NCBI GenBank assembly: GCA_900239685.1
Contig: OENT01000646.1
Location: forward strand, 1 to 64,000
Reading direction: 5' to 3'
From: Rotaria macrura
Taxonomy: Eukaryota > Rotifera > Eurotatoria > Philodinida > Philodinidae
Length of the DNA: 64,000 nt
In this document: positions 40,455-52,800 of the stretch, piece after piece
How positions within the stretch are numbered: the stretch's first letter is position 1
Layout: every line of letters starts with the position of its first letter
The notes under the pieces: model-generated
What the model was told of the DNA's origin: nothing
Databases searched by the model: none
The model's input: only the letters and a program-made list of their open reading frames with translations
Translations under genes and position numbers: made by a program

Positions 40455-41365
40455 AAGTGATGAGAACCACTTAACACTATTATGATTAATTTCGCTAAGA
40501 TACTTGAGAGATCATTAAGCACCGAATTCGCCAGTTGAAACATGACCATAAAAGAAATACTATGTAGGAAGCATTACAAACTGTACTAATTGACAGCACA
40601 AGTAGTCCCATGCACAAGCAAATGATGCCAGCGTTCCATTGAATCTAAACATTTCTCATAAGGATGAAAACATAAAGCATGAAATAAGTTTTGTCGTATT
40701 TTAAAGAGTTTTCTTTTCTTCAACGTAATACATGCAAAAAGTTGGTCTTATCTACAAAAAATTCTCAAATTAACAAATACTTCACTTGATCGATCATATA
40801 TGAATTCTGTGAGAACAATTCAACTCAGACATCGTGAATATCAAAGACAAGGCAAAAAATGTCCTCTGACGGTTTCTAGAGTCTAAGGATATATAAACCA
40901 TTCTTCATTTCTTGTTTCAACGATTTTCATGCATCAGCGCGAATCAGTAAACTTTAAATGTGCTTAAAATTCGAGCAAACACTCAAGTGCATGCCGATCA
41001 ACAAAAGTTATACTCCATGAGCACATCTTGAAATTTATACCTAAGTCAAGATTGCAAAATAAAGTTCGCCTTTTACAAGATAGTCGAGCGTACGTATTTC
41101 TAAGGTGAAAAACAAAACTGATTATTATGGATGCCATTTTCAGAAAACAAAATCAAAAAAAATACAAGATGGTAGGATTAAGAAGATTATTCGACACTAT
41201 CGAATCGCCTACTGAAGCAAACTTGAAGTCCCTTTTCCTATATTTTGAATGAATCCAGCGTGAGGGTGTGAGAAAGCTGGTGTGGCAATCCAAGTGATGA
41301 AAATACCGTCACTTTTTACGGTTTATCATGATTATTCAGTGATTTTTCTGAAGCAACAATGAGTC
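40455..41365. other. Intergenic, nothing recognised
   Basis: AT-rich sequence up to the second assembly gap. A small inverted word pair, gtgatgaaaataccgtcac, ends near 41313. Confidence 0.4.
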
Positions 41366-41388
41366 NNNNNNNNNNNNNNNNNNNNNNN
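41366..41388. other. Assembly gap (23 N)
   Basis: The gap lies exactly where homology between the dispersed repeat copies begins, which suggests the repeat itself broke the assembly. Confidence 0.95.
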
Positions 41389-41845
41389 ATATTTAAAAAA
41401 ATATTGTGCCAGATTATGAAACAGTATGTCTATTTATCATTGATTTGCAGGTGGACGCAAAGAGGTCGGAATGAGAGGCTTAGTTACATTGTTCTTCATT
41501 TCAATCAAATTTGCATACTGATTGCTGTGATTCGCATAGGCAACGTAGTGTGATGGCGACGGCGCTGTGATCAAAACGAATAAATACAGTTGGTCGAAAA
41601 CTCCAAGAAAGCCTTAGCAAGTTTTTTTCAGGCAGGTGACCCTTACATCTCTTTCACAGTCCTGTTGTCCCTGATAATGGCTTTCTACATCTGAACTTAT
41701 ATTCGTCACTGCAAAACGAACAATACTTTTTGTTTTTTAGATCGAAAAAGTTGGTTTCAGTACACTACACTTTGGTGCCAAAAACAAAGTGTAAACGTGC
41801 ACTTTGCTCATACAAATAAAGTGTACATGTACATTTTGTTTTAGA
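41389..41845 (+). repeat. Dispersed repeat, copy 2
   Basis: This segment matches 3927-4392 in inverted orientation along its whole length. Shared landmarks are listed for copy 1. Differences are scattered, so the two copies are old. Near its end the words aaagtgta and tgtacattttg recur. No conserved protein frame is common to both copies. Confidence 0.65.
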
Positions 41846-44800
41846 TTTCCATTGGAATCACTGGTCGCAATTAATCATTAAAATTCGAGCAAGTTTCCAC
41901 AAAAAGTAAAATAATATAAATTATTTCTTCTTCAGATATATTTTTATTATAAATGGTGTTTTAAAAATTCTTTTAGTGAAATATACTGTGAAATTGATTT
42001 TTTTTCTCAATGTATTTGAGTTATTTGTAACAACAGCTTTAAATTTGATTAGAAAGTATTCTACAATCGTGTAAAGTTGAAAACGAAAATACTATGCGTT
42101 GCCACCAAATCTTTCATGTGACATGATATGCTGACGTTATTACGAATACATGTTCGACATGGGTAGTGTGGTTCGCTTTGTATCCATAAATACTTTTCTT
42201 CTATTTGCGTCACCTGAGCTTGTAATGAAAATGTAGCATCCCTTGATTTAATAGACCTTCGAATTTGAAATACTTTATACAATCAAGGCTCATCAAGTAG
42301 CAATAAGAGTTATTGTAACTGAAATTTTTAAAGCAATTTTAATGAATTTATCTGATCGTCAAAGTTGTGAGTACTGTTCTATTCAAAAACAAATTTCTAG
42401 GCTTATCTACAATTATCGATGAAAGAATTTTTTTGGATATTTTTTGCATCACGTTTAGATCATTTGATCTTCACAATAAACAGCACGAATTGTTTCATAT
42501 TAAAAAGAATTATTTTTATATTATTTACATGAATGAATGGTCAGAGTAGGCAGTCAGCATCAAGTTATATAACCAGATTTGATGAAAGACAATTACGAAC
42601 TATTTGATTAAAAATATATTTCTAGGCATTGTTCTTTAGATTATTTTGGCCACCTGATTGTTGATCTATTAAATGAATAATAGGTATTATTTTAAATTTG
42701 TTTAACCCTCTCAACTTGTTCGGAATGGAGAACGAAAGATATTATATATTCTTAGTCATGAAAATATGTAAGATTTTGATATTAAACGTGAAGGTTAAGC
42801 GTTGAAACATAATCATAAACCCATCTATAAAGAACAATTCGGACGATGGAATGATTTGAAAACTATTGCAATATAATCGGCGATTTTTCTGACATGCGTA
42901 GTGTTTGCTTGACATTTGACTTGAGTGTGGCCTTCTGTAGATATGAATGCCGATGGAACGAACAATAGGATCGCTTCGGGCACCAGCGCATCTACGTCTC
43001 TCATACCTGCATCTTATCTTAGAGAATCGTGCCCTTTAGCAAACAACAAGAATTAGCTAAGCAATTTCATCGTTTCTCTTTCCGTTTTTCTAGCAAAGCA
43101 ATGATATAAAACCGGGAGATAAAAAAGCAAGACAGCCATGTGTTCGGGCGTAAGCTTCGTTGACTTTTGCCTCGTTTCTCTTCTGTCAATAGACAAAGCC
43201 TAGAAGAGAAAAAGAATACTTTTTAAGTGTACCATGATTAACAACAAACTCAGCACGTGGTTTCAAATATCGTCTGAAACTATTCTTCATTCGATGTAGA
43301 AAGCATTGCAAACGAACAAATAACTATGCTTTTACGTGTCGATCAGTGTTTGGTAGAGTGCCTCTTTTTGCCACAGGTAAGAATGAAAATAATAAATGGT
43401 AAGTGATCATAGACATATACAGAAAGAAGGTTTCATCTTACTATCGATTCAATTTATTATTGTAGTTCGGTCTTGGCTTATAAACAAATATCGAAATCTA
43501 ATAGTCAATAGCCGTACAATAATAATTTCTTTCTTAATTAAGAAGTATATGTAAAAAAATTCACTAACAGAAACGAATTGGGATGGGAATTTTTTCCTGA
43601 TCGTATTTATTTCGAGAAACGATTTTCATTGCTTTGTGAAAGTGTCTCTTCCTTCTTGATATAGCATAAACAGAGCTTTAGAAGTTGTCCAGAATTCCAC
43701 ATATCATATGGATTTGATATTATACTTTTATCATATTGAACAGAAAGTTGAGTAGCATTCACACGAAGTAAACAAAGTTTGATTCGAAGATTTGATCATG
43801 TTTTCTTCAATGAAAATCGTTGCCTATAAATATGATTATGATATTCATTTGTTTTTCGGTTTTTGAGATGAGCATATTTTCGAAATGTCTTCATATTGAA
43901 CGTCTGTTTTAGTCGAAAAAAATACAATATTCTCGATTGAGAAACTTTCGTTGAGTCTTAATAAAATAGTTCAATGATTCATAACAGGTTTATTCAAGAT
44001 TCTCATTTGAAAACCTGTCTTGTTAACTGCCTTGTTATCTTATGCGTACACTATGTTCAATATATTGTTGAGCTGTTTTAGAACGAAAACTTTGCCTTTA
44101 CGTGCCTTGAAACTGATGAACTTAAAGTTATCGATTGCATTCTATCGAATAGGGTTCTTTCAACGTCTATTCGATTTCACACTTGAACAGAATAATTATT
44201 CTTTGTTGAGTCTGACTGATTGAATAAAAAGTTGAGCAAAAAATTATTTTTTTTTACACTTGAACATTAAATATTTGACTTGGCTGAAATGACTAATGCT
44301 GTTGATCTCAGTAAACGATATTTTGAGTGAGAGACGGAAAACAAATCTTCAAGAGTGTCTCTTGGATCGTTCAGCTATTTCAAAATTTGCATGCGTGATT
44401 TTAGTAAGATTATCCATGAGACTAGATTAAATAAGGTTTGAGTCGAATTTGATCGCTATCGTAGGGATTTAGTCTGATCAGAGTACTGGAGCAGTTCTTC
44501 AAATTTTTTGTTACTATCATTCACTTTCATTTTTAACAGATTTTAAGTAGGGTTAGTGTGTGGTCACAAATTGTGACTCACAATATAACTGATACACTCT
44601 GGATTAATACTAAAACCTTTAAGGAATAAACGATTGTTGTTCAATGAGATCATTTATCAATGTTGTTAACGGGTACGAACTAATATTGCGTCGCATTCGA
44701 TCACATTTGTGTCATTATTTTTTATGCCTGAGTTATGTTTTAAGATTTTTTTATGCTGAAAAATTGACATTGTCACCCATATTTTGACTTCAAGTAGATG

Positions 44801-44887
44801 AATATATACAAAATCTGTTGATAGTTGATGTCTCATACCTAGATAAATTGTCAGTTGAAACTTCACACTGAATAATCTGCTACAGAT
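41846..44887. other. Gene-free stretch
   Basis: About 3 kb with only short chance frames on both strands. No RNA gene, repeat boundary or exon was recognised. Confidence 0.4.
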
Positions 44888-47683
44888 ATGTCGTCATCTT
44901 TTCGTCTTGTTATAAAAAATGTATCTGTTCTCACACTGGACGAGAACAACAGTTACCATACGAATGCTACCGTTGTAATTGAAAATGGACGTTTCACGCG
45001 AATCATCCATGATACAAAGAACTATGAATCAAAAACAAATGATCAAGTAATCGATGGGACTGGAAAACTGCTCATGCCTGCACTTGTTGATCTGCACTTT
45101 CACACTGCTATAGCTAAAGTGCGTACCCCACTATTACTGCTCTGTGTTTGATCAAAGTTCTAAGAAATAAGTAGGGCTGGAACGATCATCTGCCGCTTTG
45201 GGAGTATCTCGATGAATGCTGGTATCCGTCGATTCGAGCACTCGATAAAGAAGCTGCTTATTGGGCAGCTTTGGCTTCTTACATGGAAGCGATTAAGAAC
45301 GGAACAGGTACAGTCAATGACATGTACAGACAATTGGATGGTCTTGCAGATGCAGCTGACGAGATTGGAATACGGGCCATTCTCTCGAATGATGTAGCTC
45401 TCAAGCAGTTCAATCTGGACACGTTAGAAGATAATGTAACCGCATTTCGGAATCACAATGGAAGAGCAAACGGAAGAATTCAAGTGTGGTTTGGCATTGA
45501 ATGGCTCCCCCTCGCTGATTTTGAATTACTCAAAAGAACAAGACAACTGGCTGACGAATTAGGTTAGTTGTTTTGTGTTCTTCGTCAACTACCAGAAGGC
45601 GAGGGAAAAATCGGTTTATGAAAGTTTCTTCAAACGAAAATTTGAAATGAGAGTGGACTGGTATGATCGTGACACTTCTGATTCGTATTTATCTTAGAAA
45701 GAATAAATGGTAGTATCTTGAATTATTGTTTAAAGTGCACTACGGAATTCCACTCCAAATTCCAAGAAAGAAAGAAACACGTGAAAATGCTTCTAACGAC
45801 TATCCTTGATTTGATAATCATGTTTACAAAATTTTCCATAGTTGTTTGTTTATTCTCAATTGAATCTTTCGAGGGTCGATGAAAGAGTATTACGAAAACC
45901 GATATGAAGCATTTCTAACACGAAGAATTCTCATGAATTATTCATCTAATTTCAAACTACTCATCTGAGCATAGATATCATGTATTCTATACATGTTCAC
46001 CCTTGAAATATCTTCCTAATCCACTACTAAGATCGGCTCTGATTGTATAAGTATTTATGATAATCACGAGAGTTTTGAACTCTGCAGTTTTTTGGGTGGA
46101 TTTTCTTAAGTTTTCGGTAAGCACTTGCTCAATCGTTGCCTTCTTGATCTTCAACTATTGGGCAATCATTTGCGAGCTTTTCATTTTGTTCTTGAATTAT
46201 ATTCGTTTCTCCATCAGATTGATAAGGTGTTTGGTTCGTTCACTTCTACTTTATCTAGTTAATTTTCGAACGTAAATGAAGTCGGTTTTTGTTGATAATA
46301 TTTTATGCAAGTATAAATTGTAACACTGACAATTTTCTAAGGTTGTCTTCTCACTTTTATAACGGAAAAAAGCTGCATCAGACAATAGGTCACGAAGTCC
46401 TTCGAAGATACATAATATATAAAAGATGCGAAGAATTTCTTTTTTTCAAGTTCATAGAGAATTTAACAATGTGTTCTTATTAAATAGTCATAAGATATTA
46501 TAAGTTTCGAGTATGAAGATAAATGCTAAGTAAGTGCCACAATCACAATAGTGTTGGTTCTCCGGTTCTCTGGTAGAAAGTCATTTTTCTATTATTGAAA
46601 TACTTCAGAGTTCTAATTCAAAAGTCTCTTCGAAGCTTAGCAGGAGGCTATAGTAACGAGATTTAGGATTAAAATTTTTCATTTGATAAATTGGTATTTG
46701 ATTCTAAGAAATAAATTCAGATTAGAATCCAATGTGTAGATACTGATGTACTATCTGAGTGAAATCTTTACGTACAGCTGATATTGATGATTTATTCTAT
46801 TCACTTTCAAAGATAATTCTGGTCAAATTTTACAGATTCAGAAGTAAATTTAGAAGATTAAATGCTAAGAAATCTGATGAGAAAGAATTGTCCCCAATTC
46901 GATTCATTTCATCTCTCTCTATCTCTCTTAATAACAGGTACAGGTATTCATATCCATTTGAACGAGTCCATCAGTGAAGTTGATTCTACACTTAAGCGAT
47001 TCAACAAACGACCCACTGAAGTGGCTCATGAGGCGGGAATTCTAGGACCTGATTGTGTGGCAGCACACTGCGTCCATCTCTCGGACGTTGAGATTGGTCT
47101 TCTGGCCTCTTCTGGCACGCATATCTCCCATAATCCTGCTTCGAACGCTAAATTAGGCAATGGAATTGCTCGATTGCCAGAAATGATTCAGGCCGGAATC
47201 AACGTGGGCTTGGGACATGATGCAGCTGAATGTTCGAACTTTATTGATATGTTCACTGTCATGAAATTTGCATCTTTGATACATAGAGCTGCACGGCAAA
47301 CTACTGAACTTGGCAAGCCAATGGATATTATTCGGATGGCTACGGTGAATGGACAAAAGGCTCTTGGTCATGGTCATGAATTGGGTGCCATTGTTGAGGG
47401 TTTCAAAGCTGACTGTATTCTCATTGAAATGAGAAGCACTGAGTTCACTCCACTGGTCGAGGGAGATGTTTCCCACGTCTTAAGCCATCTAGTCTTTTCG
47501 GCAAGTGGCAATTGTGTGGACACGAGTATTATTGACGGCCGAGTGGTAATGAAAAATAGGAAGATGCTTACTGTGAACGAAGAAAAAGTGATCAAAGAGG
47601 CGAATAAAGCTTTCGCCAGAATCAAAGACATGATGAAAGTTTCCTGCTCAAGAAATGAACCAGACACGAATGTACATTGTTAA
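44888..47683 (+). CDS. ATZ/TRZ-MtaD-type amidohydrolase, three exons
   Basis: Exons 44888-45118, 45175-45562 and 46938-47683 join in frame to 454 residues, the normal length for this metal-dependent hydrolase group (chlorohydrolases, S-adenosylhomocysteine/methylthioadenosine and related deaminases). The expected metal site is visible: DLHFH (His70, His72), IHIHLNE (His213, Glu216), AHCVH (His250) and GLGHD (Asp301), with HNPASNAKLGNGIA at 271-284. In place of the common GTDG the last motif reads GHDAAE, so the substrate cannot be told. The first intron is 56 bp and the second 1375 bp. The protein is closest in style to bacterial and fungal enzymes; horizontal gain followed by intron gain is likely but unproven. 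No truncation is seen. Confidence 0.85.
45563..46937 (+). other. 1.4-kb intron of the amidohydrolase gene
   Basis: The donor gttagt and acceptor aataacag fit the reading phase exactly. The length is about 25 times that of the first intron, which suggests inserted DNA. No terminal repeats, conserved frame or RNA gene could be identified inside. Confidence 0.55.
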
Positions 47684-48668
47684 AGAAACTTTTTAAACTT
47701 CAAAATTAATCACAACGATAAGAGTAGCTTCGACGAGTTTTCTTCTTCTTTAGTTTCATGTCTTTCAGGGCATGGGTGGGAGTAGAAGTTGACTCGAAGA
47801 AAATGCATACATGCACAATATCTCTCATTCTTAACAGAGATCTTGCCACTAATGTCTTAGTTCTTCATTAATCTTCCCATGAGGATCATTCCGACAATTG
47901 GATTCAATCGGATGTCTGTCGGACCCGATCATGTTTCTTTCGGAAATTTTCTAATCCGACGAAATCCCATCAGATTCCTGGTGGCAATCTGACATTCGGA
48001 CCCCTAGTGTTGGGTTTTGTCAAATCCTACAATCGAAATCCGATTGGATTTCATCGTATGATCTAACTGACCTCTACTATTGTGATTAAATGCTAATTCG
48101 TACAAAAATAAGAAAATAGGTTTCCCCCGTCTGATCCGTTAGTGGTTCAACAACTCGGATTCCCATAGGATTTCATCGGATTCGGTATCGGATTCATGCA
48201 CCTGGGTTGGTGCAAGATCAAGAAAAGAAAAATACGTGTACAGCAACTGAGAACACAGGTCTATTTGACTCATAAGATAATTTGACTGATTTGTTTTGCG
48301 TTCTAGTCATTCCAAGTATCGAAATCTCCCATCGTCTCTTTAGACAATAGAAAATCAATCGTTTTGTTCCTCCGCATGCTCGTTTTATAAAAAAATCCCA
48401 ATCTCTAAGGTCAAATATCTCGGACGGATACCGTAACTATCATCCATTTACACCGGCCAACAAGATTTTTATATATGACGATAAGTAAGTTGGAATTCAT
48501 GCAATATCTTTTGCTGGCTAATCTAGATACGGAAGCAACTGTAGGATCTCCCGATCACAATGAACGTATGAGAAAGAAAAACTAGCATTGAAGTCCGTCT
48601 CTGATTGAGGGTGTGGGTGCCGGTTTGTATGAAAGGCCCTCACACACCCACGCTAACACACTAGCACC
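47684..48668. repeat. Degenerate GGATT-rich repeat region
   Basis: Between about 47880 and 48200 variants of ggatttcatcggatt recur on both strands (aatccgattggatttcatcg, ataggatttcatcggattcgg). No clean ends could be defined. A second small inverted pair, ggtgtgggtg and cacacccac, lies at 48608-48651. There is no coding frame. Confidence 0.35.
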
Positions 48669-49392
48669 TAGGGGTGTCAGTGTTTCTGTTCCAAGAAATA
48701 GAGGTAAGTGGTTCCGCAAAACCTGGAGCCGAGAACCAAACTGGAACGTGTTTTTTTAAGTTTCTCAGAGCCAGAACCGTAGAAAAATTCACCGAGGAAC
48801 CGCAGAACCCTTTCTTTAATATGACCGCTGACTTCTAGTTTTCTCAGAAGACAATGAAAAAGAAATAATGCATACCACATACGACTTTACGCTATGGTCG
48901 TGAGAGGGGAATATGAATCTTCTATTCATGCAGCAACATCGAAAAGCATGAACGCTACCACATCTACCCCAACTCGTAACTAGTTTTCGGCTACTAAACG
49001 GTTCCGTGCAATATTTTTTGAACCTAACCGGAACTGATGCTTTTGAATGTATGGGGACTAGTACTGGAACTACGGTTCTGGTCCCCGGTTCGGTTCAGGG
49101 TAATTTTTAGAACTGCAGACCTCTTCAAAGAAACAGAAACGCATCAGAAACTGGGTTACCAAGCATTGCTACAATCTAGAAACATGGCTATACTTTTTTC
49201 TGACGCTTTTGTACAATCTTGTATTAAGTTCCATCTTCTTGAGAACAGGAACGGGCCTAAAATCACGCGCTCAAACATTATTTCAATACGGTGACGTTGT
49301 TATATACTTTTTCTGATTGTCTTATACATATGTGTAATGCGTTCCCGTTTTTGGGAGTGGAATGTTTGGGAATGGGAACACTGACACCTCTA
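48669..49392. mobile_element. hAT-like non-autonomous element
   Basis: The left end TAGGGGTGTCAGTGTT is mirrored at the right end by AACACTGACACCTCTA. The interior holds recurring ggttc/gaacc words and no transposase. The 8 bases outside each end do not match, so a target duplication is not visible and the limits are provisional. The TAGGGGTG start is shared with the element at 51022. Confidence 0.55.
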
Positions 49393-49883
49393 ACCCACAG
49401 TATCCGATGATGCTTCTTAATTCTCTGAAACTGTAATACATTTCAACTGTTTCTTCCTTAGGAACCAGAACTAACCGATCTCTGCTCCCAAGAATGGGAA
49501 AGCAAACCCATTCTCGGGGCTGCAATGCAACAGTGACACGCCTACTGATACTCTCATTCAGTCGAGAAACTTTACTATTTGGTTCAGATATCACATTTCA
49601 ATTTTCGTTTCTCATTGTAAGAACGGTGAGGTTGCTGTTTTCTTTTCCCCATAAGTATTCGCTTACCAACCACAATCAATATATGTTGCTGTGACACTTC
49701 ATATTTTGCTAGAACTAAACAATGAAACATTTCTTGAACAAATTACATTGAAATAAGTGACTGATTCGAATTTATTCCTTTTTCAATCCTAATTTTTCTA
49801 CTTGCGCGATGGCTGTAGATTCACTGATTGAAATAATAGTCGAAAGTCAATTCTATTATCGATGAGTCTTGGCAATGTTTCAT
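49393..49883. other. Intergenic 3' flank of the ARM-TIR gene
   Basis: It contains TTTATT at 49771-49776, a minus-strand polyadenylation signal about 110 bp past the ARM-TIR stop. Gaacc/ggttc-type words continue a little beyond the neighbouring element. Confidence 0.4.
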
Positions 49884-52800
49884 TTATGTCACATTAGCTT
49901 TTGTTTTGATATCATTGATTTTCTGTAGTAAATTTGCATAATCGTAACTGAAGTTAACTGTAGTGAAGTCAATAATATGTTTATCAGCTATTATATTGTT
50001 CAGCCAACCAGTCGGAACATATAATTCATCCAATCTTACGGGTATAATTGGTCGATGTCGTTTATTGGCATATTCAGCCATCAGTCGACATGCATTGGAT
50101 TCTCTATACTTTCTTGAAAAGCATATCAGAACTATAGATGATTTTTCAATCGCTTCAGCCATTGTGCTCGGTAGCCTTTCATAAACATGTTCTCTATCAA
50201 ACAATACTCGATAGAAGTTTGATGTTGTTAAACGATCGAAAATTCTAGTGCACGTTTCTCTGTCACTATGATGGTAACTGATCATCAAATCGTACTTGCC
50301 GGATGTTCGAATATCAGGCAAATCCCAGTGGTAGTTAATGCAACTATGTTGATCAGCAGTGTTTTTTTCCCCACATGGTTTTGTCGATGTTTCGCCTTGT
50401 TCCTCTGTTTGCTTTAAAATAAAGTTTTTCTCATCCGCTATTTTCCATAGGATAGAATTAGCTATTGATCCCAAAGTCGTGTCAGTCATTAGAGATAAAC
50501 GTTTGACATGATCCATCAATTTATCGTTATCGTTAATCATGTTACAAATATTCTCATTTCCAAACGATAATGTGCTGATAATTCGTAAGGCTGGACATTG
50601 AATGGTTTCGAAATCTAGATTCTGATCCAGTGCACATCTTGCGAGCAATGAAATACCGTCATCATCAATACCAATTTCTTCTTTAATATGATCGTTTTGA
50701 GCAATGACTAGGTTAAACACAAACGATTATGTTTTATTTGATTATTTGAGATATACACAGTTCGAGCAAGCACGGTCGTAAACTGCAGTACGCAGAGAAA
50801 TATGACAAAGTACATAACCTAGTCTGTGTTCCATTACGATGGAATTACAATACAGTTACGGTGCAGCTGCAAACACAATGTGACTCGCAAATGCGGAAAA
50901 AATGCGGCGCGATTCGTAGCGCTACGATGAAAAAATTGTAATTATGTGTAGCCACGTCACATTTTTTGAATCGTATGCTACCATTGGTTGTAGCATTCCC
51001 GTTCCGCTGGTAGTTCAGTGTTAGGGGTGGCACTTTCACTTTCCTTTGTGGAAGGAAAGATTTTTAACATTCAAGTTTTCTCTAGAAGAAAGTAAAGTCG
51101 AATACTTTCTTTACCGTTTTTCATATTATATGGAAGAAAATAATGCAACTGATGCTGCTCAATTCAGAAAATACTTAAAAAAGCTCAAAAGGAAAGCTTA
51201 ACTTTCCCTTGAAAGGAAAGGAAAAGTGCCACCCCTATTCAGTATCGATTCAGTTACTCCGTTCATGATTATTGATTATCTCAATGTATTAAATAGTAAG
51301 TATAGCATCTTCTCCCTATAGAAACTCACATTATTCGAGTCATACACGAGAAAAAATGAAGACGAACTGAGAGAAATATTTCAAACTGAATGTGACAAAA
51401 AAATCGGTGGAATCAATTCAAAGAGCTTTTACTTCAATTTTTTATGATAGGATTTATAACGAAATAACGACTCTCTTGCAAATTAGTTTTTCTTTGACAT
51501 TGCATTGACATTCAGATTCGCTTGTAGAAAGAGTTTTTGAAGCACATTTACGAGACATCATTGTTTTCAACTTAGTAAAAGCAGCATGGCTTTGATTGAT
51601 GTTATTTTTGTGGTACGAGTGAAGTAAAATTATCTGTTGTCTGGTTAATTCCTTATGATACTAATTGTTAGTGGCAAAATTATGCTTTTTTTCAGAAGAT
51701 TCTACAGGAGAAAGAACGAAATCTTACTTTTAGATAGTGCGTGGTATGCCTTTTAGGTTTCTTAAAAGGCAATAGGAAAGAGTTATCAATCGTAAATTCA
51801 CACATAGAGATTGGTGAAATGCAATATGTCAGTTTTGTGCAACTTGCTGTTTAATGGGGGAATGCAGCTTTCCTTACCCTTAGACGACGAAAGAACTTTG
51901 CTTTTCATTTGACGGAGAAAAATTATCAATCTACTAGATTTTAGGATGAAAATGTGGCTTCATGAGAATCAAGATTATTATGAATATCGAAATTGAAAAC
52001 AATAGCATGATGCCATATTATCTTGAAATGTATTCAAAAGAGCGTTTTCACATGATGGATTCTTTAGTAGTAAGCAGCAGTTCCAAGGTTTTGACGAGTT
52101 CTGTTTCGTTTGTTTTTATCGTCGTAATAGTATCATCGCGTCCAGTAATTGGACTATTCTACTTACAGAATTCAATTCTTTCAAAAAAAACTCCTAAAAA
52201 TATATTGACTCTAATGAACCAATCCTTCGACTGTGATTCGATCCACTTCTCAGATGTAGTGATGATAGTGAATATAAGTATTTACGTCAGATAGTATAGC
52301 TTATGTTTTTTATTGTTCATGTAGGAATTTTGTCTCGAAAATCTTCTACACGAACTAATGATATTTCAAACGGGAATAAATTTTGCGCTGAACAGCAGCA
52401 ACTTTATTAAAAACGTTTTATTTTTCTTGAGATAGAATATAATTATTACTTCTTCGAAATAAATTCATTTCAATAGTGTTCTATCTCAGTTCGTACGGAG
52501 TAAATGATTTGGAATAAACTAGTCGTTATATCAAAGGTCTTACTTTCAAGATTGGCCAATACACCATCTAACTTTATTCCATGATAGGCCAACGATTGTT
52601 CTTGTGTTGTATTTTCTAGATAGAGCAAATAATTTTGTGCCAAATTCGATGGATTATTGATTTCGTCAATATTTTCTTGATTCAATATCACAGACATTGT
52701 TTGTGATGCAAATTGTATTGTTTTATCTTTTACCTCGTGCATTTTCATACAAGTTTCTCCGAACCTTTTCTCTTTCAGTAGAGAGAGAATTTTCTCTTCA

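Noticed and set aside
48669..49392. 8-bp target duplication for the longer hAT-like element
   Set aside because: The flanks ctagcacc and acccacag do not match.
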